This document shows, in pieces, positions 20,753-33,190 of a stretch of 64,000 nucleotides of DNA. Every line of letters begins with the position of its first letter. Positions within the stretch are counted from its first letter, which is position 1. The notes beneath the pieces are model-generated. The model ran no database searches, had not been told where the DNA came from, and saw nothing but the letters and a program-made list of their open reading frames with translations. The position numbers were made by a program, and so were the translations under genes. This DNA comes from Catonia carolina. Lineage: Eukaryota > Arthropoda > Insecta > Hemiptera > Achilidae. The DNA lies in NCBI GenBank assembly GCA_035578175.1, contig JAQMRL010000014.1, positions 17,958,395 to 18,022,394 of the forward strand, given 5' to 3'.

Positions 20753-21522
20753 CAGAATATCTCAAGAACGGAACATCGTACGAAATTGAAACTTGAAACT
20801 TTAGTTAGATACTAGTATCGGACCCGACACGAACATTTTCATCAAAATAGGTCAACCGGAAGTAGTAATTTATTCGCGTCATTTTTCACGTTTCGGCGAT
20901 TTTCTCAAAAACGGCTCCTACGATTCATTTTAAAATCGCCTGATTTACTTACAACTTTATGCTTTATAAGATAGGGTAGGCGCTATGTCTGCTAAAATTC
21001 TTGGAGATGATATTCTTTTGTAAAAAAAAATGGGTGGTTTAAGATTGCGGCTTTAATATGCATTTTAGCGCAAAAATGTTTGTAATAAAAGTTGTAGAGA
21101 ATTTAAAATCTTACAACCTTTATTCCTAAAATTTTTTTTATAACGCTTAGTTTAGAAAGCATAAGTGATTTTTTGTGTTTTTTTAACGAAAATTTGTAAA
21201 AAAATTCGACATTTTTAAGATTTCTGCCTTAGTATGCAATTTACGAGAAAGGCGTGCGTAGTCAAGGTTAAAGAGATTTAAGAGATCTATTTACAACATA
21301 TTTACAGAATTTTTCTCTACAAAGCCTAGTTTAGCGTGAAAGAGTGATTTCCCGTATTTTTAAGCCAAATTGGGGTTGATTTTCATTTTGCGTCTTTCGC
21401 TCATGATTAAAATTAGGTCATGTTTATTGAGGTTAGTTTTTTTGTTTATTTCCAATGTTAGATTATATTGTTAATTATTTGCATTGGCAAGAGAAAGTTG
21501 TGTGAGTGTTAAGACCATATTT
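20501..21522 (+). mobile_element. HINE-like element (5' truncated)
   Basis: It starts just before the microsatellite (CCTTGAACCCAAACAAACATG), then a 200-base TG/CG tract, the full core, GGCAAGAGAAAGT and a partial stem-loop TGTGTGAGTGTTAAGACC. Confidence 0.65.
20546..20750. repeat. Complex (TG)n(CG)n microsatellite
   Basis: About 200 bases of TG with interspersed CG and TATG units. It has strong potential to form Z-DNA. Cys-Val frames through it are artefacts. Confidence 0.95.
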
Positions 21523-22057
21523 TTAAATTTCACATCTATCGGATTGGTTGTTTTTACTACAAAGTCCTTCCAGAAATTAGAATATTTGGTTTCAAGAGGT
21601 GATGAGTAATAAAGATTAATTGGAATCCTATTGTAGAAAGTTCTTAACTAAGGCAATAAATACTTTCTTCGACTATACTATTGTAAAAGTGAGAGAAAGT
21701 AAACATTTTTGTTAAAATGTGCTAATTTATGATATCCATCGAATGAAATTTAATTAAGGTAGAATTAAATATAGGTGCCTCGATTAGATTAAACCGGGTT
21801 ATTAGCAGAACAAGTCGTGTAGTGTATGTTCTTGGGTGGTACGTTAATCTTGGGTTCTGTAATCCCACGGTGGATATCCATGCAATCCCTTACACATAAC
21901 GATACAAATTAATCGCCGTGTAACGATACAAATTCTAACCATTAACATAAAATTCACTGATTTAAAGTTTCCATCCTTTTTGTATACAGATTTATAAATA
22001 ATGCAATTATCGTCCATAAAATTAACTTCATTGTTTACCCTTTATAGGGCAGTACTC
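21523..22057. other. AT-rich gap
   Basis: No gene seen. Confidence 0.35.
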
Positions 22058-22185
22058 TGCCCATAACAGACAGGTGGAGTGTCAAATTATTTACACTCAC
22101 TCTGATCGTTGCAGGGCTAAAATGAATAGTTCTGTTTCTTATCACATGGTCAGCCAATTAAATGACTGAATCATTTAAGAATAAA
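22058..22185 (+). repeat. SINE-B fragment (5' part)
   Basis: CTGCCCATAACAGACAGGTG through to TGACTGAATCATTTAAGAA, then directly HINE 3' sequence. Confidence 0.75.
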
Positions 22186-22266
22186 TTTCGTTTTATTACT
22201 AATGTTAGGTTATATTGTTCATTGTTGCATTGGCAAGAAAACGTTGTGTGAGTGTTTCACACCAGA
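22186..22266 (+). mobile_element. HINE 3'-end fragment
   Basis: TTACTAATGTTAGGTTATAT, GCATTGGCAAGAAAACGT, and stem-loop GTGTGAGTGTTTCACACC before a T run. Confidence 0.65.
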
Positions 22267-22849
22267 TTTTTCTTGATGTATTCTATGCAAATCTGTTTGC
22301 ATTATTGTAGGTAGAAAATATATCCTCGTTCATTTTATGTCTGGCTTCTTTTACCAACTCATTCGTTTCATTTTTCTTATTCCCTCGTATGCATTATTCA
22401 TGTAATGCATTTCTTACTTTCAGTAAAATTGGAAATCCTAGTTTTGTATAGGTAATTCTGCATTTATCATTACTTTTCTAATATTTTTCCTCACATGTCT
22501 TTTTGAATGCCACGGAGGAAAACTCAGCCAACATATAATGTATGCTGCAACTAGTTTGTAAGAATAAATATTACCAGTTTACATGTGAACAACAAATTTT
22601 TCTATACTTTGTATACTATTGAAATTTAGTTTGAAAACTACATTTTCATTCCATGTGAAAAGATTTCCCATTTTACTTCAATGTGAATCTTATAAGAATA
22701 TGAAATTTATTGTAAGATACAAATAGGGTTTTCACATTAACACAACTAGTACAAACAAAATTTTTTGCTGATAACAAATTTTAAGAATCTTCTTTTTTCA
22801 CACAATCAAGGATTATTAGTGCCAATTTTTTAAATTTTCGTCTAACATT
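22267..22849. other. AT-rich gap
   Basis: No gene or repeat recognised. Confidence 0.35.
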
Positions 22850-23372
22850 TTCTTTTGTCAAAAGTTTCTCAAAAACGGGCGCCTACGAATAGAGAGTACC
22901 TGTTAGAAATCGAGTTCCTTAATAAAATTGAATTTAAAAGAAAACTACTCCGTTTTTATTGACTTTATGTACATTATTTTTTTGAGAATAAAATTCTCTG
23001 CAAATTTTATTGAACATTTTCCTATGTTTATAGGCAATTCAACGGAGTTATTGTAGTCCAAACACAAAAAAGTGTGTTTTCGACCCTATTTGCTTTACCC
23101 CGATTTTCTCCTAAACTATTGGTGATAAGAGTTCTGGGACAGGTTTTATACGATTTGTCAGCTCATTTTACATAAAACCTACTTAATTAACAAACTCAAC
23201 TACAACGCTAAAAATTTCAGTGTGAGTTAATTTCACTGAGGGAGCTGAATTTCAGGTAAAATCTTTGACCCTGTATAACTCGCCAACGAAGCATTTCCGG
23301 ACCATAATTATTTTGATGAGAGGAATAAGCTTGTGCAGTATGGCAGATCCCTCTTGAAACACTCTGTATAGG
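22850..23372. repeat. Diverged single arm of the long-TIR family
   Basis: It contains the same ordered motifs as the right arm at 18290-18640: CTCTGCAAATTTTATTGAAC, an AAAAAAGTGTGTTTTCGAC block, GTTCTGGGACAGGTTTTA, TCACTGAGGGAGCTGAA and AACTCGCCAACGAAGCATTT. Only one arm is present, so it is a relic. Confidence 0.5.
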
Positions 23373-24298
23373 AAGGAAAATATTGTTTTCATGTCAGTTT
23401 TCCAAAATCGAGTTTTCACCGGATATACACGTTTTCAGACCCCCAGAACCCAAAAAAAAAACATTTTAGTGGTTGGTGTGTGTGTGTGTGTGCGCGCGCG
23501 GGCGCGCGTTTGTGTGTGAATAAAATATCTCAAGAACGGAACATCGTACGAACTTGAAACTTAAAACTTAAGTTAGATACCACTAGAGGACCCGACACGA
23601 AAATTTTCATCAAAATCGGTCAACCAGAAGTACTAGTTTAGTCGTGTCATAATATTTAACTTTTTTGCGATTTTCTCAAAAACGGCTCTTACGATTTTTT
23701 TAAAAATAGCCTCATTTACTAATTTTTTTATGCTGTATAAGATAGGGTAGGCCGTGTGTTCTGAAATTCTTGGAAAGACTGTTTTGTTGTAAAAATATTA
23801 TTTTTTTAAGATTACGGCATAAATATGCATTTTAGCACAAAAATATATATATATATATATATAATGAAATTTATAGTGAATTTAAAATCCTACAACTATT
23901 ACCTACTTCTAATATTTTTTTCTATAAGGCTTTAGCGGTAATTAGTGATTTTCTGTTTTTTTTTTCATGAAAATCTGTAAAAAAATTCTTTTTTTTCAGA
24001 TTTCAGCCTTAGTGTGCATTTTATGACAAAAGTGTATATTATCAAATTTATAGGAAATTTAAATATCTACAAGTTTAATACAGAGAATTTTTCTCTCCAG
24101 AGCCTAGTTTAGCGTAAAAGAGTGATTTTCCGTATTTTAAAGCCAAACTGAGGTTGATTTTCATTTTGTATCATTCACTCATGATTAAAATTAGGGTATG
24201 GTTTTGAGATTAATTTCTCATTTATGTCTAATGTTAGGTTATATTGTTAATTATTTGTATCGGCAAGAAAAGTTTTGTGAGTGTTTTATACCAACTTT
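23373..24298 (+). mobile_element. HINE-like element (5' tip missing)
   Basis: It starts at GGAAGGAAAATATTGTTTTC, has a short TG/CG tract at 23473-23517, the full core, and ends with a degenerate 13-mer (GGCAAGAAAAGTT) and stem-loop before a T run. Confidence 0.65.
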
Positions 24299-24895
24299 TT
24301 AAATTAATTGATTTTATTGACAAACTTAATCACTTCCATAGGTTATCACTCTAGCTCCTATTACAATAATTGTGATTTTAACCCTTTGTAGGTCTATGAA
24401 ATATACTTACCACTGGGAATAAGGTCGATTGTATTTAAGAATAAGCTATGCAGTTGAACCTTATTGACATTTTATGGTGTTATTATTTGATAGGTAAGTA
24501 AGGCTGTCCACATTTTGAAATTAGCGTGCAGCGAACATTTTCTTCGTGAGTTGTACGGATGTAGTAAGGATTCATTACAGCGTGTGCTACCACTTTGTTT
24601 TAATGTTACTTTTGTACAGTGCTTAAAAAATTCAAGTTTTTTATGGGAAAGCAAGCATTCATGCTAATATAAAGTTAAGATAAGTTATTTTACACATTTT
24701 TTTTAGAAACTAATGCTACAAATTAATTTAATAAGCATTCTTACCACTAAATTTTATGTGTTTTCTATTTTTATAAATGTTCCTGGGTAAGTATACTTAC
24801 CAGGGCTTAACATCAAAACAAAGAAATATCTTTCTGTTCTGGCACTATAAACGCATTAATAAAGTCCCTGTACAGCAAAGTTTAACATTTCACAA
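24299..24895. other. AT-rich gap
   Basis: No gene seen; short minus-strand frames near 24472-24654 lack any recognisable family feature. Confidence 0.35.
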
Positions 24896-25642
24896 CATAA
24901 TAGGTGGAGTGTCAAATTATTTACACTCAATCTGTTCGTTGCAGTGCTAAAATAAATAGTTCTGTTTCTTATCACATGGTCAGCCAGTTGAATGACTGAA
25001 TCATTTAAGAACAGAAGAGGTAGAAGTGTAAAAGACACTAATCAGAGTTATCTTCTCTGAAAGTAATGAATTTCAGAGAATTTCAGATTTTATTTAGAAA
25101 TAAAAAAAAATTGTTAACATACGCTGTAGCTGCCGCTACAATTTGAATTGTCATTTGTAGTGGATGACGACATTTGATTTGTAATTTATTTCTATAATTC
25201 ATTTGATTTGTAATTCATTTGTAAACTTGTTTTTATGTATTTTTATGTATATAACCACCGTTTACTTGAGTTGGTGGTTATTTATTCCTAGTAGAGAAGA
25301 TATTATTTTGAATTTGTATAAAGTGGAATAAATAATAATAATAATAATAATAATTATTATTATTATTATTATTATTATTATAAAATAATATTATTAATAT
25401 TATTTTATAATAATAATAATTATTATTATTATTTCATTATACAGCCAGACCCTGTGGTGAATGAAGTGAAGGTGCCATTTACAGAGTGGAAAATATGTGC
25501 TTTTCAGAGGGCCCGGCATGCTGATAAGCGTACTTTTCCACTTAGTGAGGAAGGCAATTGTAAACCACCTCACTCCTTGTTTTACTTAGTAAAACCTCTA
25601 TAGGTTCAAACCAGCCTTTCGGCTGTTGACTTAAACAACACA
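24896..25642 (+). repeat. SINE-B copy split by an AT-rich insertion
   Basis: SINE-B head and middle (to 25075) and tail (25437-25642) are separated by an insert at 25076-25430. The six bases ATTTCA are present on both sides of the insert. The tail ends CCAGCCTTTCGGCTG and TAAACAACACAAC. Confidence 0.75.
25076..25430 (+). mobile_element. Small retroposon-like insertion ending in (AAT)n/(ATT)n
   Basis: It is flanked by a 6-bp ATTTCA duplication. A unique part (about 255 bases) is followed by TAAAGTGGAATAAATAATAAT and about 100 bases of AAT/ATT units, some in inverted order. This resembles the 3' end of a LINE or SINE with an AT-rich tail, but the family is not recognised. Confidence 0.45.
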
Positions 25643-25644
25643 AC

Positions 25645-25647
<3 letters not shown>

Positions 25648-25703
<56 letters not shown>
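25648..25703. repeat. (TA)n microsatellite
   Basis: Pure TA repeats between two SINE-B copies in opposite orientation. Confidence 0.95.
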
Positions 25704-25708
<5 letters not shown>

Positions 25709-25738
25709 TTCCCCGTAAATTTCCCCCGTAGTACTGCC

Positions 25739-26126
25739 CTGTTGTTGTTTAGGTCTTCAGCCAAAAGGCTGGTTTAAACCTGTAGAGGTTTTACTAAGTA
25801 AACAAGGAGTGAGGTGGTTTACTATTGCCTTCCTCACTGAGTGGAAAAGTACGCTTATCAGCATGCCGGGCCCTCTGAAAAGCACATATTTTCCACTCTG
25901 CAAATGACACCTTCAATTTATTCACCACAGGGTCTGGCTGTATAATGAACTTCATTACTTTCAGAGGAGATAACTCTGATTAGTGTTTTCTGCACCTCAT
26001 AGATGCTTCAGTCATTTAATTGGCAGAACATGTGATAAAAATACAGAACTAATTATTTTAGCCCTGCAACGAACAGATTTAGTGTAAATAATTTGACACT
26101 CCACCGATCTGTTATGGGCAGATTAA
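25739..26126 (-). repeat. SINE-B copy, near full length
   Basis: It runs in reverse from TTGTTGTTTAGGTCTTCAGC to CTGTTATGGGCAG. It faces the copy at 24896 across the (TA)n tract, forming an inverted pair. Confidence 0.8.
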
Positions 26127-26129
26127 GGA

Positions 26130-26748
26130 ATCTGTAAAATGATACTAAGGCTAAAATCTTAAAAAAAACATTTTTTACATTCGTATTTTAATTAAAAACC
26201 CAAAAATTACTAATTACCGCTAAACTAAGCGTTTTACAAAAGAATGTTAATGAATAAAAGCTGTAGGTTTTTAAATTTTCCACAACTTTTATGATACACA
26301 TTATTGCGCTAAAATGCATATTAAGGCCGCAATTTAAAAAAGAACACTTTTTTTACGATAGCACAGCTTTTCCAAGAATTTCAGAAGACATGGCGCCTAC
26401 CCTATCTTGTAGAGCATAAAAAATATAGTAAATGAGGCGATTTTACACAAAATTTTAGAAGCTGTTTTTGAAAAATCGCAAAAAAGTGAAAAATTATGCG
26501 AATAAACTAGTACTTCCGGTTGACCGATTTTGATGAAAATTTTCATGTCGGGTCCAGTTGTGGTACTTAATTTAAGTTTCAAGTTTCAACTTTGTACGAT
26601 GTTTCGTTTTTGAGATATTGTTCAAACACACATATTTTTTTGGGTTCATGGGGGTCTAACGTGTAGATCCGGTGGAAACTCGATTTCGAAAAATCAACAC
26701 GAAAACAATACTTTCCTTTCTTTATATTCATACAGAGCAAGAGAAAGT
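26130..26748 (-). mobile_element. HINE-like element (3' truncated)
   Basis: Core and 5' end on the minus strand, ending GAGCAAGAGAAAGT; the (CA)n tract has almost vanished (ACACACA near 26627). Confidence 0.6.
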
Positions 26749-27527
26749 AAAAAAAATTGAACGTATCTTGCAGATTATATATCTTCTGTATTAAAGTTGT
26801 GTATTAGATAAACATAAATGTTTTTGGTGTTAAGGGTTGATAATAGTGAAAATATAGTATAAAAAAAATTTGATCTTTAACAATACTTTTTCTTCCTATA
26901 CAATAAAAATTAAGAGTAAATAAAAAATACGAAGGATTTCTATGCAGTGTTTTGTGGTCAATATAGGCCAGCTGAGAATTTTCGTTTGGAAAATTGTGTA
27001 CTATAGAAAAGTTAGGCCAAGAGGTGAAGTGAAATGGGAAATGAAGTTCCATGAAGTGAAATTCTCTCCTGCATAAAGGTTTTCCAGCGGTCATCCTACG
27101 TGACTGCTCTGTACTTTTTATAGGGCGAAGGCGTTTCTGTATTTCTATTTTTGTATTTTTTTCTTCTCTAGTTCTTTTACCAAATAAAATACTACATTCC
27201 TGGATTGAATTTTGATTCGTCGTTCCCTAAGGAACTCTTTAAGGGAGCTACCACTAAATTGTGTGACATACTTACGACAGAAATATAGATCTTTCTTACT
27301 ACTGTATTTCACGCACACACACAACCACACAAACATACACTGACACGATTCTGAATTCTTATCCATTTTGAAGGAGGTTTAATTTAGTTTCAACAGATTC
27401 TTTGCACTTAAAATCCTCCGTATAACGAACCGTCTACACATTTTTTAGAACTAAAATCTCTTGGAAACATTCACACGACTTCCTCTTTCCAGTATAAATA
27501 ATGATATTTGGAAATGAATCAATTTGT
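26749..27527. other. AT-rich gap
   Basis: Two minus-strand open frames (26804-27094, 27145-27366) show no family feature, and nothing supports them as genes. Confidence 0.35.
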
Positions 27528-27680
27528 TTTTATCATCCGTCTCTCGACTGGTTTGATGAAGTTCTCCAATCTGTTCTATTTTGCGCAAATCGTTTCACAT
27601 CTACATTAGTGTAACACCCTATATATTTTTTTAATTTCCATTAAAATATGCTAATCTTTGCCTCCCCCGACAATTCACTC
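27528..27680 (-). repeat. RTE-like LINE 3'-tail fragment
   Basis: The minus strand carries the tail seen at 14028-14848: a GTTTCATATC-like segment, AACAGATTGGAGAACTTCAT and CCAGTCGAGAGACGGATGAT. Confidence 0.6.
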
Positions 27681-27780
27681 TCTAAATATCACACCCCATT
27701 ATTAATACAACCCCAACCAAAAATTTCAAAATTTTCAAAACAAATAATCTTATGACAGAATGGAATGTTAGTGATAAAAA

Positions 27781-28670
27781 TCTGGTGTGAAACACTCACA
27801 CGAACTATCTCGTGCCATTGCTAATAATAAACAATATAACCTAATATTAGTAATAAACAATTTTAGAAATAAACAAAATACTAACCTCAAAAAACCAAAC
27901 CTTATTTTAATCATGAGTGAATGATGCCAAATGAAAATCGACCTTAGTTCGGCTTAAAAATACCGATAATCACACTTTCATGCTAAACTAGGCTCTGTAG
28001 AGAATTCTCACAAGAAAATTTGTAGATCTTTTAATTTCCTATAAATTTAATTACAGATTATACACTTTGTCGTAAAATGCATACTAAGGCTAAAATTTAA
28101 AAAATAAATTTTCTTTACACATTTTCGTGAAAAAAAATCACTAATTACCGCCAAACTAAGCATTGTGCAAAAAGATGTTCGAAATTGCAGGATTTCAAAT
28201 TTTAAACTTTTTTTATACACATTTCTGCGCTAAAATGCGTATTTAAGTCTCAATCATAAAAAACACAATTTTTTTACGAGAAAACATCCTCCTCAAGAAT
28301 TTCAGCAGACATGACGCCTACCCTATTTTTTAGAGCATAAAAAATTTAGTAAATGAGGCGGTTTTAAAAAAAATCGTATCAGCCGTTTTTGATAAAATTG
28401 CAAAAAGTGAAAAAACACGAATAAAGTACTACTTCCGGTTGACTGATTTTGATGAAAATGTTTTTGTCCGGTCCGGTAGTAGTATGTTTCAAATTCGTAC
28501 GGTGTTCCGTTCCTGAGATATTCTGTTCACACGCACGCACGCACCCGCGCGCGCGCGCGCACACACACACACACACACATATTACATATCAGTTCCGTTG
28601 GAAACTCCATTTCGAAAAATTGACATCAGAACAATACTGTCCTTATATATTCATATAGAGAAGAGAAAGT
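27781..28670 (-). mobile_element. HINE-like element
   Basis: From the stem-loop GGTGTGAAACACTCACACG at left to GAGAAGAGAAAGT at right, with (CG/CA)n at 28531-28580. Both 13-mers carry substitutions. Confidence 0.65.
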
Positions 28671-28672
28671 AA

Positions 28673-29270
28673 AAATGACATAAAAAATTTGGTAACCCGA
28701 AAACTTATACGTCACAATCCTATCCCTACGGAAGTAGTACAATACTTTTTATCTACTAAACAGTGTATCAAAACGAAAAAGCCTAAAGTAACATTTTTCG
28801 CCCCTTTTTAAGTACTTCAAGACCTTGTAACTGCAGTCGCCCTTAACCCACCAGATCGTTGAGAAAACTAAAACAACCTCAAATAGCCAAACCATGAAAC
28901 CTAGAATATTCAAAAATGAAATTTGAAACTTCAGACGCTCGTACGTCAAACATTTACCTAAAACTTCAAAACCTTCAAATTTCAGATATTAAAACTTGAA
29001 ACATCATGTTTTAACTTTCAAATCTTCAAACTTCAAAATATTCTGATCCATCCAACCTTGTTACGGCTCAACTTCACCTAGTGGCAAAGTGCGTGCGCTG
29101 CGTGCCCGCACTTCCATTAATTTAACCAGTAAGTTACATTATTTTCGAGCTTATCAAATTAACCCTGAAAAAGTTCCATTTCCATTGCATGGAAGGTATT
29201 TTCTCTCTACATTAATTTGTCTCGTTAATTACTGAACGTCCTCGTACGTAAAGTTTCAAAAATTGGTGTG
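28673..29270 (+). repeat. Relative of the Helitron family at 40312-41387 (partial)
   Basis: It shares with the reverse complement of 40380-40640 an ordered set: AAAATTTGGTAACCCGAAAA, a run of CTTCAAAACTTCAAA-like repeats, TTCTGATCCATCCAACC, CTCAACTTCACCTAGTGGCAAA, then a GC-rich inverted motif GTGCGTGCGCTGCGTGCCCGCAC. The terminus is not clear. Confidence 0.4.
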
Positions 29271-29272
29271 AA

Positions 29273-30102
29273 ACACTCACACAACTTTTTCTTGCCAATG
29301 CAAATAATTAACCATATAACCTCACATTAGTAATAAAACATTAGAAAGAAACAAAAACTAACCTACAAAAACTTAACCTTATTTTAATCATGAGTGAAAA
29401 ACGCGGAATGAAAATTAACCTCAGTTTAACTAAAAAATACGGAAAATCACTCTTTCACGCTAAACTAGGCTCTGTAGAAAAAAATGCTGAAAATATAAGT
29501 TGTAAATCTTTTAATTTTCTATAAATTTGATTTTACACTTTTGTCGTAAAATTCAAACCAACATTGAAACCTTTAAACATCGATTTTTTTTACGTTTTTG
29601 GAAGAAAAATACAGAACATCGCTAATTACCGCTATAAACTAACCGTTACCAATACAAAAAAAAATTGAAATAAAAGTTGTACGATTTTAACTTTTCTAGT
29701 TACAACTTTTAGTAAAATACATTTTTGCGCTAAAATGCATATTAACGCAGCAATCATAAAAAACAATTTTTTTACGTGAAAACAGTCTCTCCGAGAGTTT
29801 CAGCAGACATGACGTCTGTTGACGTCAGAGATGACCCTATCTTCTAAAGCATAAGAAAATTAGTAAACGTGGCGATTTTAAAAAAAAAATTCATACGAGC
29901 AGTTTTGAGAAAATCGCAATAAACGTGAAAAATTACACGAATGAACTACTACTTCTGGTTGACCGATTTTGATGAAAATGTTTGTGTTGGGTTGCACACA
30001 CACAGGTCCGGTAGTAGCATCTAACTTAAGTTTCAAGTTCGTACGATTTTCCGTTCTTGAGATATTCTGTTCACACACACACACACACACGCACGCACGC
30101 AC

Positions 30103-30139
<37 letters not shown>

Positions 30140-30268
30140 AATCGCTAAAAACATGTTTTACGGTTCAGGGGGACTGAAAACGTATAGATCAGGTAAAAAC
30201 TCGATTTCGAAAAATCGACATCAAAACAATACTTTCTTTCCTATTTATTCATATAGGCAAGAGATAGT
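29273..30268 (-). mobile_element. HINE-like element
   Basis: Full layout: stem-loop GGTGTGAAACACTCACACAAC, AACTTTTTCTTGCC, core, (CA)n at 30070-30139, GGCAAGAGATAGT. There is a short duplication (GACGTCTGTTGACGTCAGAG) in the core near 29811. Confidence 0.7.
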
Positions 30269-30270
30269 AA

Positions 30271-31057
30271 AAAATTGATCAAAATGACAATTCAAATTTG
30301 TCCAAATTACCCAATGGTACAAACTAGTTCGGGTTTTGACGCTGTTATATAATACAAAATATTCTTAAACGCGGAGCGAATTGGGTTGAATTCCCTTGTT
30401 CATAAAAGAGTCGCGCGACCAAATGAAAAAGATTTTTTTTATATAAAAAGTGTGTTATATTTTTATAAACGACGCTACTAGCTACTTGAAGATAAATATG
30501 AAAGAAAACTTTGAAATTACTTTATTTTTGGAATAAAAGTTAAATTAAAGTTGGCAATTTCATTTAATTAAAAACTTTTCTTGTAATGTTTTCAGAAATG
30601 AAAGTGTTTTTCATGATTTATTTTGTTTATTTTATTATTAAAAAGGAAAATGTTTATGTAGATGGGCATAAGTAATTAATTAATTTTGTAGTGTAAATAG
30701 AACGAGGGGACACAACTCTTTCAAAATTATTTTCACTTCACGGTACATGACCCCTAAATAGAAAAACATTTTTTAAAAGTATTCTTAACACGTGAAGGAA
30801 TAAAAAAATTGGGAATTTCTCAACCAAACGAAAGATTAAAAAATTAGGAATTTCTCAACCAAACGTAGCGAGGTTTTTGGAATTAGCTAAGTAAGGTAAA
30901 CCGGGACAAGTTTGGTACAGGGGTAGTTTACACACTAGAGTTCTCAAACCGTTTCTCGGAACGCAGCACTTATCCCTCAAGTCAGACGAGTTCCTGAGAC
31001 CACCAAACTGGCATTGACGCCAGTCTGGAGTCATTATAACGAGAAATAACGAAAGCT
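30271..31057. other. AT-rich gap
   Basis: No gene recognised. A 20-base phrase (AATTGGGAATTTCTCAACCA) is nearly repeated near 30808 and 30842. Confidence 0.35.
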
Positions 31058-31911
31058 GAGTATATGTGTGTGTGTGTGTGTGTGTTTGTGTGTGTGTGTG
31101 CGTGTGTGTGTGTGTGAACAAAATATCTCAAGTACGGAACATCGTACGAAGTTGAAACTAAAAACTTGGTACTGTACTACTTTTACATTGGTCCGTAGTT
31201 CATATTTTGCCCACTGTTGGCGCTGTGATGGGTTGCTGCTGCCAATAGATAGCGCAGCGGTCACACCTCTCGCAGTGCATGTGCCAAGCGGCAACATGTA
31301 TCTACGCACTGGCGGATGCAATAGATGAGAAGGTGAACAGTCAGTATCGATCCGCTCATACGAGAGGGTCAATATGGAGAAGATATAACACCCTACATTG
31401 AGTATTTCTTGCTCTGCACGATCACTTACAACTCCCTTTCCTTCCCCGCGCTTCACCGGCGACTACTCCTCTTCGGAAGCAGCGGTAAAAGGTACTCGCT
31501 GCGTCGGCGTCTGCTCCTAATCATTTAGGTAGCGGTAAAGACGACCTTTTTTTTTGCCAGCGGCTGCTCCTCTTTGAGGTGACGTCGAAGGCTTCCATAA
31601 GCATCTGTTTAACTTTGGAATTACCCCGCCGGATGCCCGGCCGGTCCTATGATGAGCTCTATAGACTGCGCTACTACGAGCCGGTGGCGACAAACTTAAG
31701 TAATGTACATTTAGAGGACCAAACACGAACATTTTCATCAAAATCGGTTAACCGGAAGTAATAGTTTATACGTGTAATTTTTCACTTTTTTGCAATTTTC
31801 CCAAAAACGGCTCATTTACTACATTTTTTTACACTTTACATAATAGGGTAAGCGCCATGAATGCTTAAATTCTTGGGGAGGCTGTTCTCTCTTAGAAGAA
31901 AATGTTTTATT
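31058..31911 (+). mobile_element. HINE-like element (both ends truncated), with LTR insertion
   Basis: It contains (TG)n at 31062-31118, the AAAATATCTCAAGTACGGAA block, then a nested LTR-like insertion (31167-31692), then the core to TTCTCTCTTAGAAGAAAATG. The next HINE 5' 13-mer follows at 31912, so copies are joined head to tail. Confidence 0.6.
31167..31692. mobile_element. Probable solo LTR (526 bp)
   Basis: The insert begins TGGTACTG, ends GGCGACA, and is flanked by the 4-bp direct repeat AACT (31163-31166 and 31693-31696), exactly where HINE copies elsewhere read on. TG...CA ends plus a 4-bp duplication fit an LTR of a Gypsy-like retrotransposon. It is much more GC-rich than its surroundings. 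Open frames in it show no known domain. No second copy is visible in the window. Confidence 0.5.
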
Positions 31912-32437
31912 ACTTTCTCTTGCCTATATAGATATAAAAAAGAAAGTATTGTCTTCATGTCGATTTTTCGGAATTGAGTTTTCACTGGATACACACGTTT
32001 TCAGACCTCCTGAACCCAAAAAACTAGCGTTTAGCGATTGGTCTGCGTGTATCTGTGCGTGCCTGTGTGTGTATGAACAGAATATCTCAAGAACCGGAAG
32101 TAGTAGTTTATTCGTGTAATTTTTCACTTTTTTGCAATTTTTCCCAAAAACGGCTCATTTACTACATTTTTTACACTCTGCATAATAGGGTAAGCGCCAT
32201 GAATGCTTAAATTCTTGGGAAGGCTGTTCTCTCTTAGAAGAAAGTGTTTCATTACTTTCTCTTGCCTATATAGATATAAAAAAGAAAGTATTGTCTTCAT
32301 GTCGATTTTTCGGAATTGAGTTTTCACTGGATACACACGTTTTCAGACCTCCTGAACCCAAAAACCTAGCGTTTAGCGATTGGTCTGCGTGTATCTGCGC
32401 GTGCCTGTGTGTGTATGAACAGAATATCTCAAGAACG
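31754..32437 (+). repeat. 342-bp tandem duplication (HINE junction unit)
   Basis: 31754-32095 and 32096-32437 are nearly identical. Each contains the end of one truncated HINE core, the 13-mer start of the next, its 5' region and a short TG tract. The duplication therefore spans a HINE-HINE junction. Confidence 0.85.
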
Positions 32438-33190
32438 GAAAATCGTACGAACTTGAAACTTAAGTTAGATGCTACTACCGGACCCGACATAAACATTTTA
32501 ATCAAAGTCGGTCAACCGGAAATAGTAAATTATTCGTGTCATTTTTCACTTTATTTAAATTTTCCCAAAAACGGCTCCAACGATTTTTTAAAAATCGCCT
32601 TATTTACTACATTTTTTCTGCTCTAAAAGATAGGGTAGATGCCATGTCTGTTTATGTTTTTGGGGAGGGTGTTCTCTCGAAGAAAGAAATGGTTTTTTTA
32701 AGATTGCGGCCTTAAAATGGATTTTAGGGCAAAATTGTATATAAGCTAATAATAGTTGCAGACATTTAAAAATCTACAACTTTTGTTTTACCATTTCCTT
32801 GTATAACGCTTAGTTTAGCGGTAATTAGTGATTTTCTGGTTTTTTCTTCATGAAAATATGTGAAAATATTATTTTTTAAGATTTCAGCCTTCGTATGTAT
32901 TTTACGACGAAAGTGTAATTATTATATATACAAATTTATAGGATAGGAAATTAAAAAATCTAAAACTTTTATTATAAGAATTTTTCACTACAGAGCCTAG
33001 TTTAGCGTGAAAGAGTAATTTTTCGTATTAAGCCAAACTAAGGTTGATTTCAATTTGCACCATTCACTCATGATTAAAATAAATTTGTTTTTTGAGGTTA
33101 GTTTTTTGTTTGTTTCTAATATTTTATTACTAATGTTAGGTTTATTATTTGGATTGGCATGACAAAATCGTGTTATTGTTTCACACCAAA
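32254..33190 (+). mobile_element. HINE-like element
   Basis: ACTTTCTCTTGCC at 32254, core, a degenerate 3' 13-mer (GGCATGACAAAATC), and stem-loop GTGTTATTGTTTCACACC before a T run. Confidence 0.65.

Noticed and set aside
26804..27366. Two minus-strand frames of 96 and 73 codons as host genes or exons
   Set aside because: No domain, no codon bias, and no convincing splice context; chance frames in AT-rich DNA.
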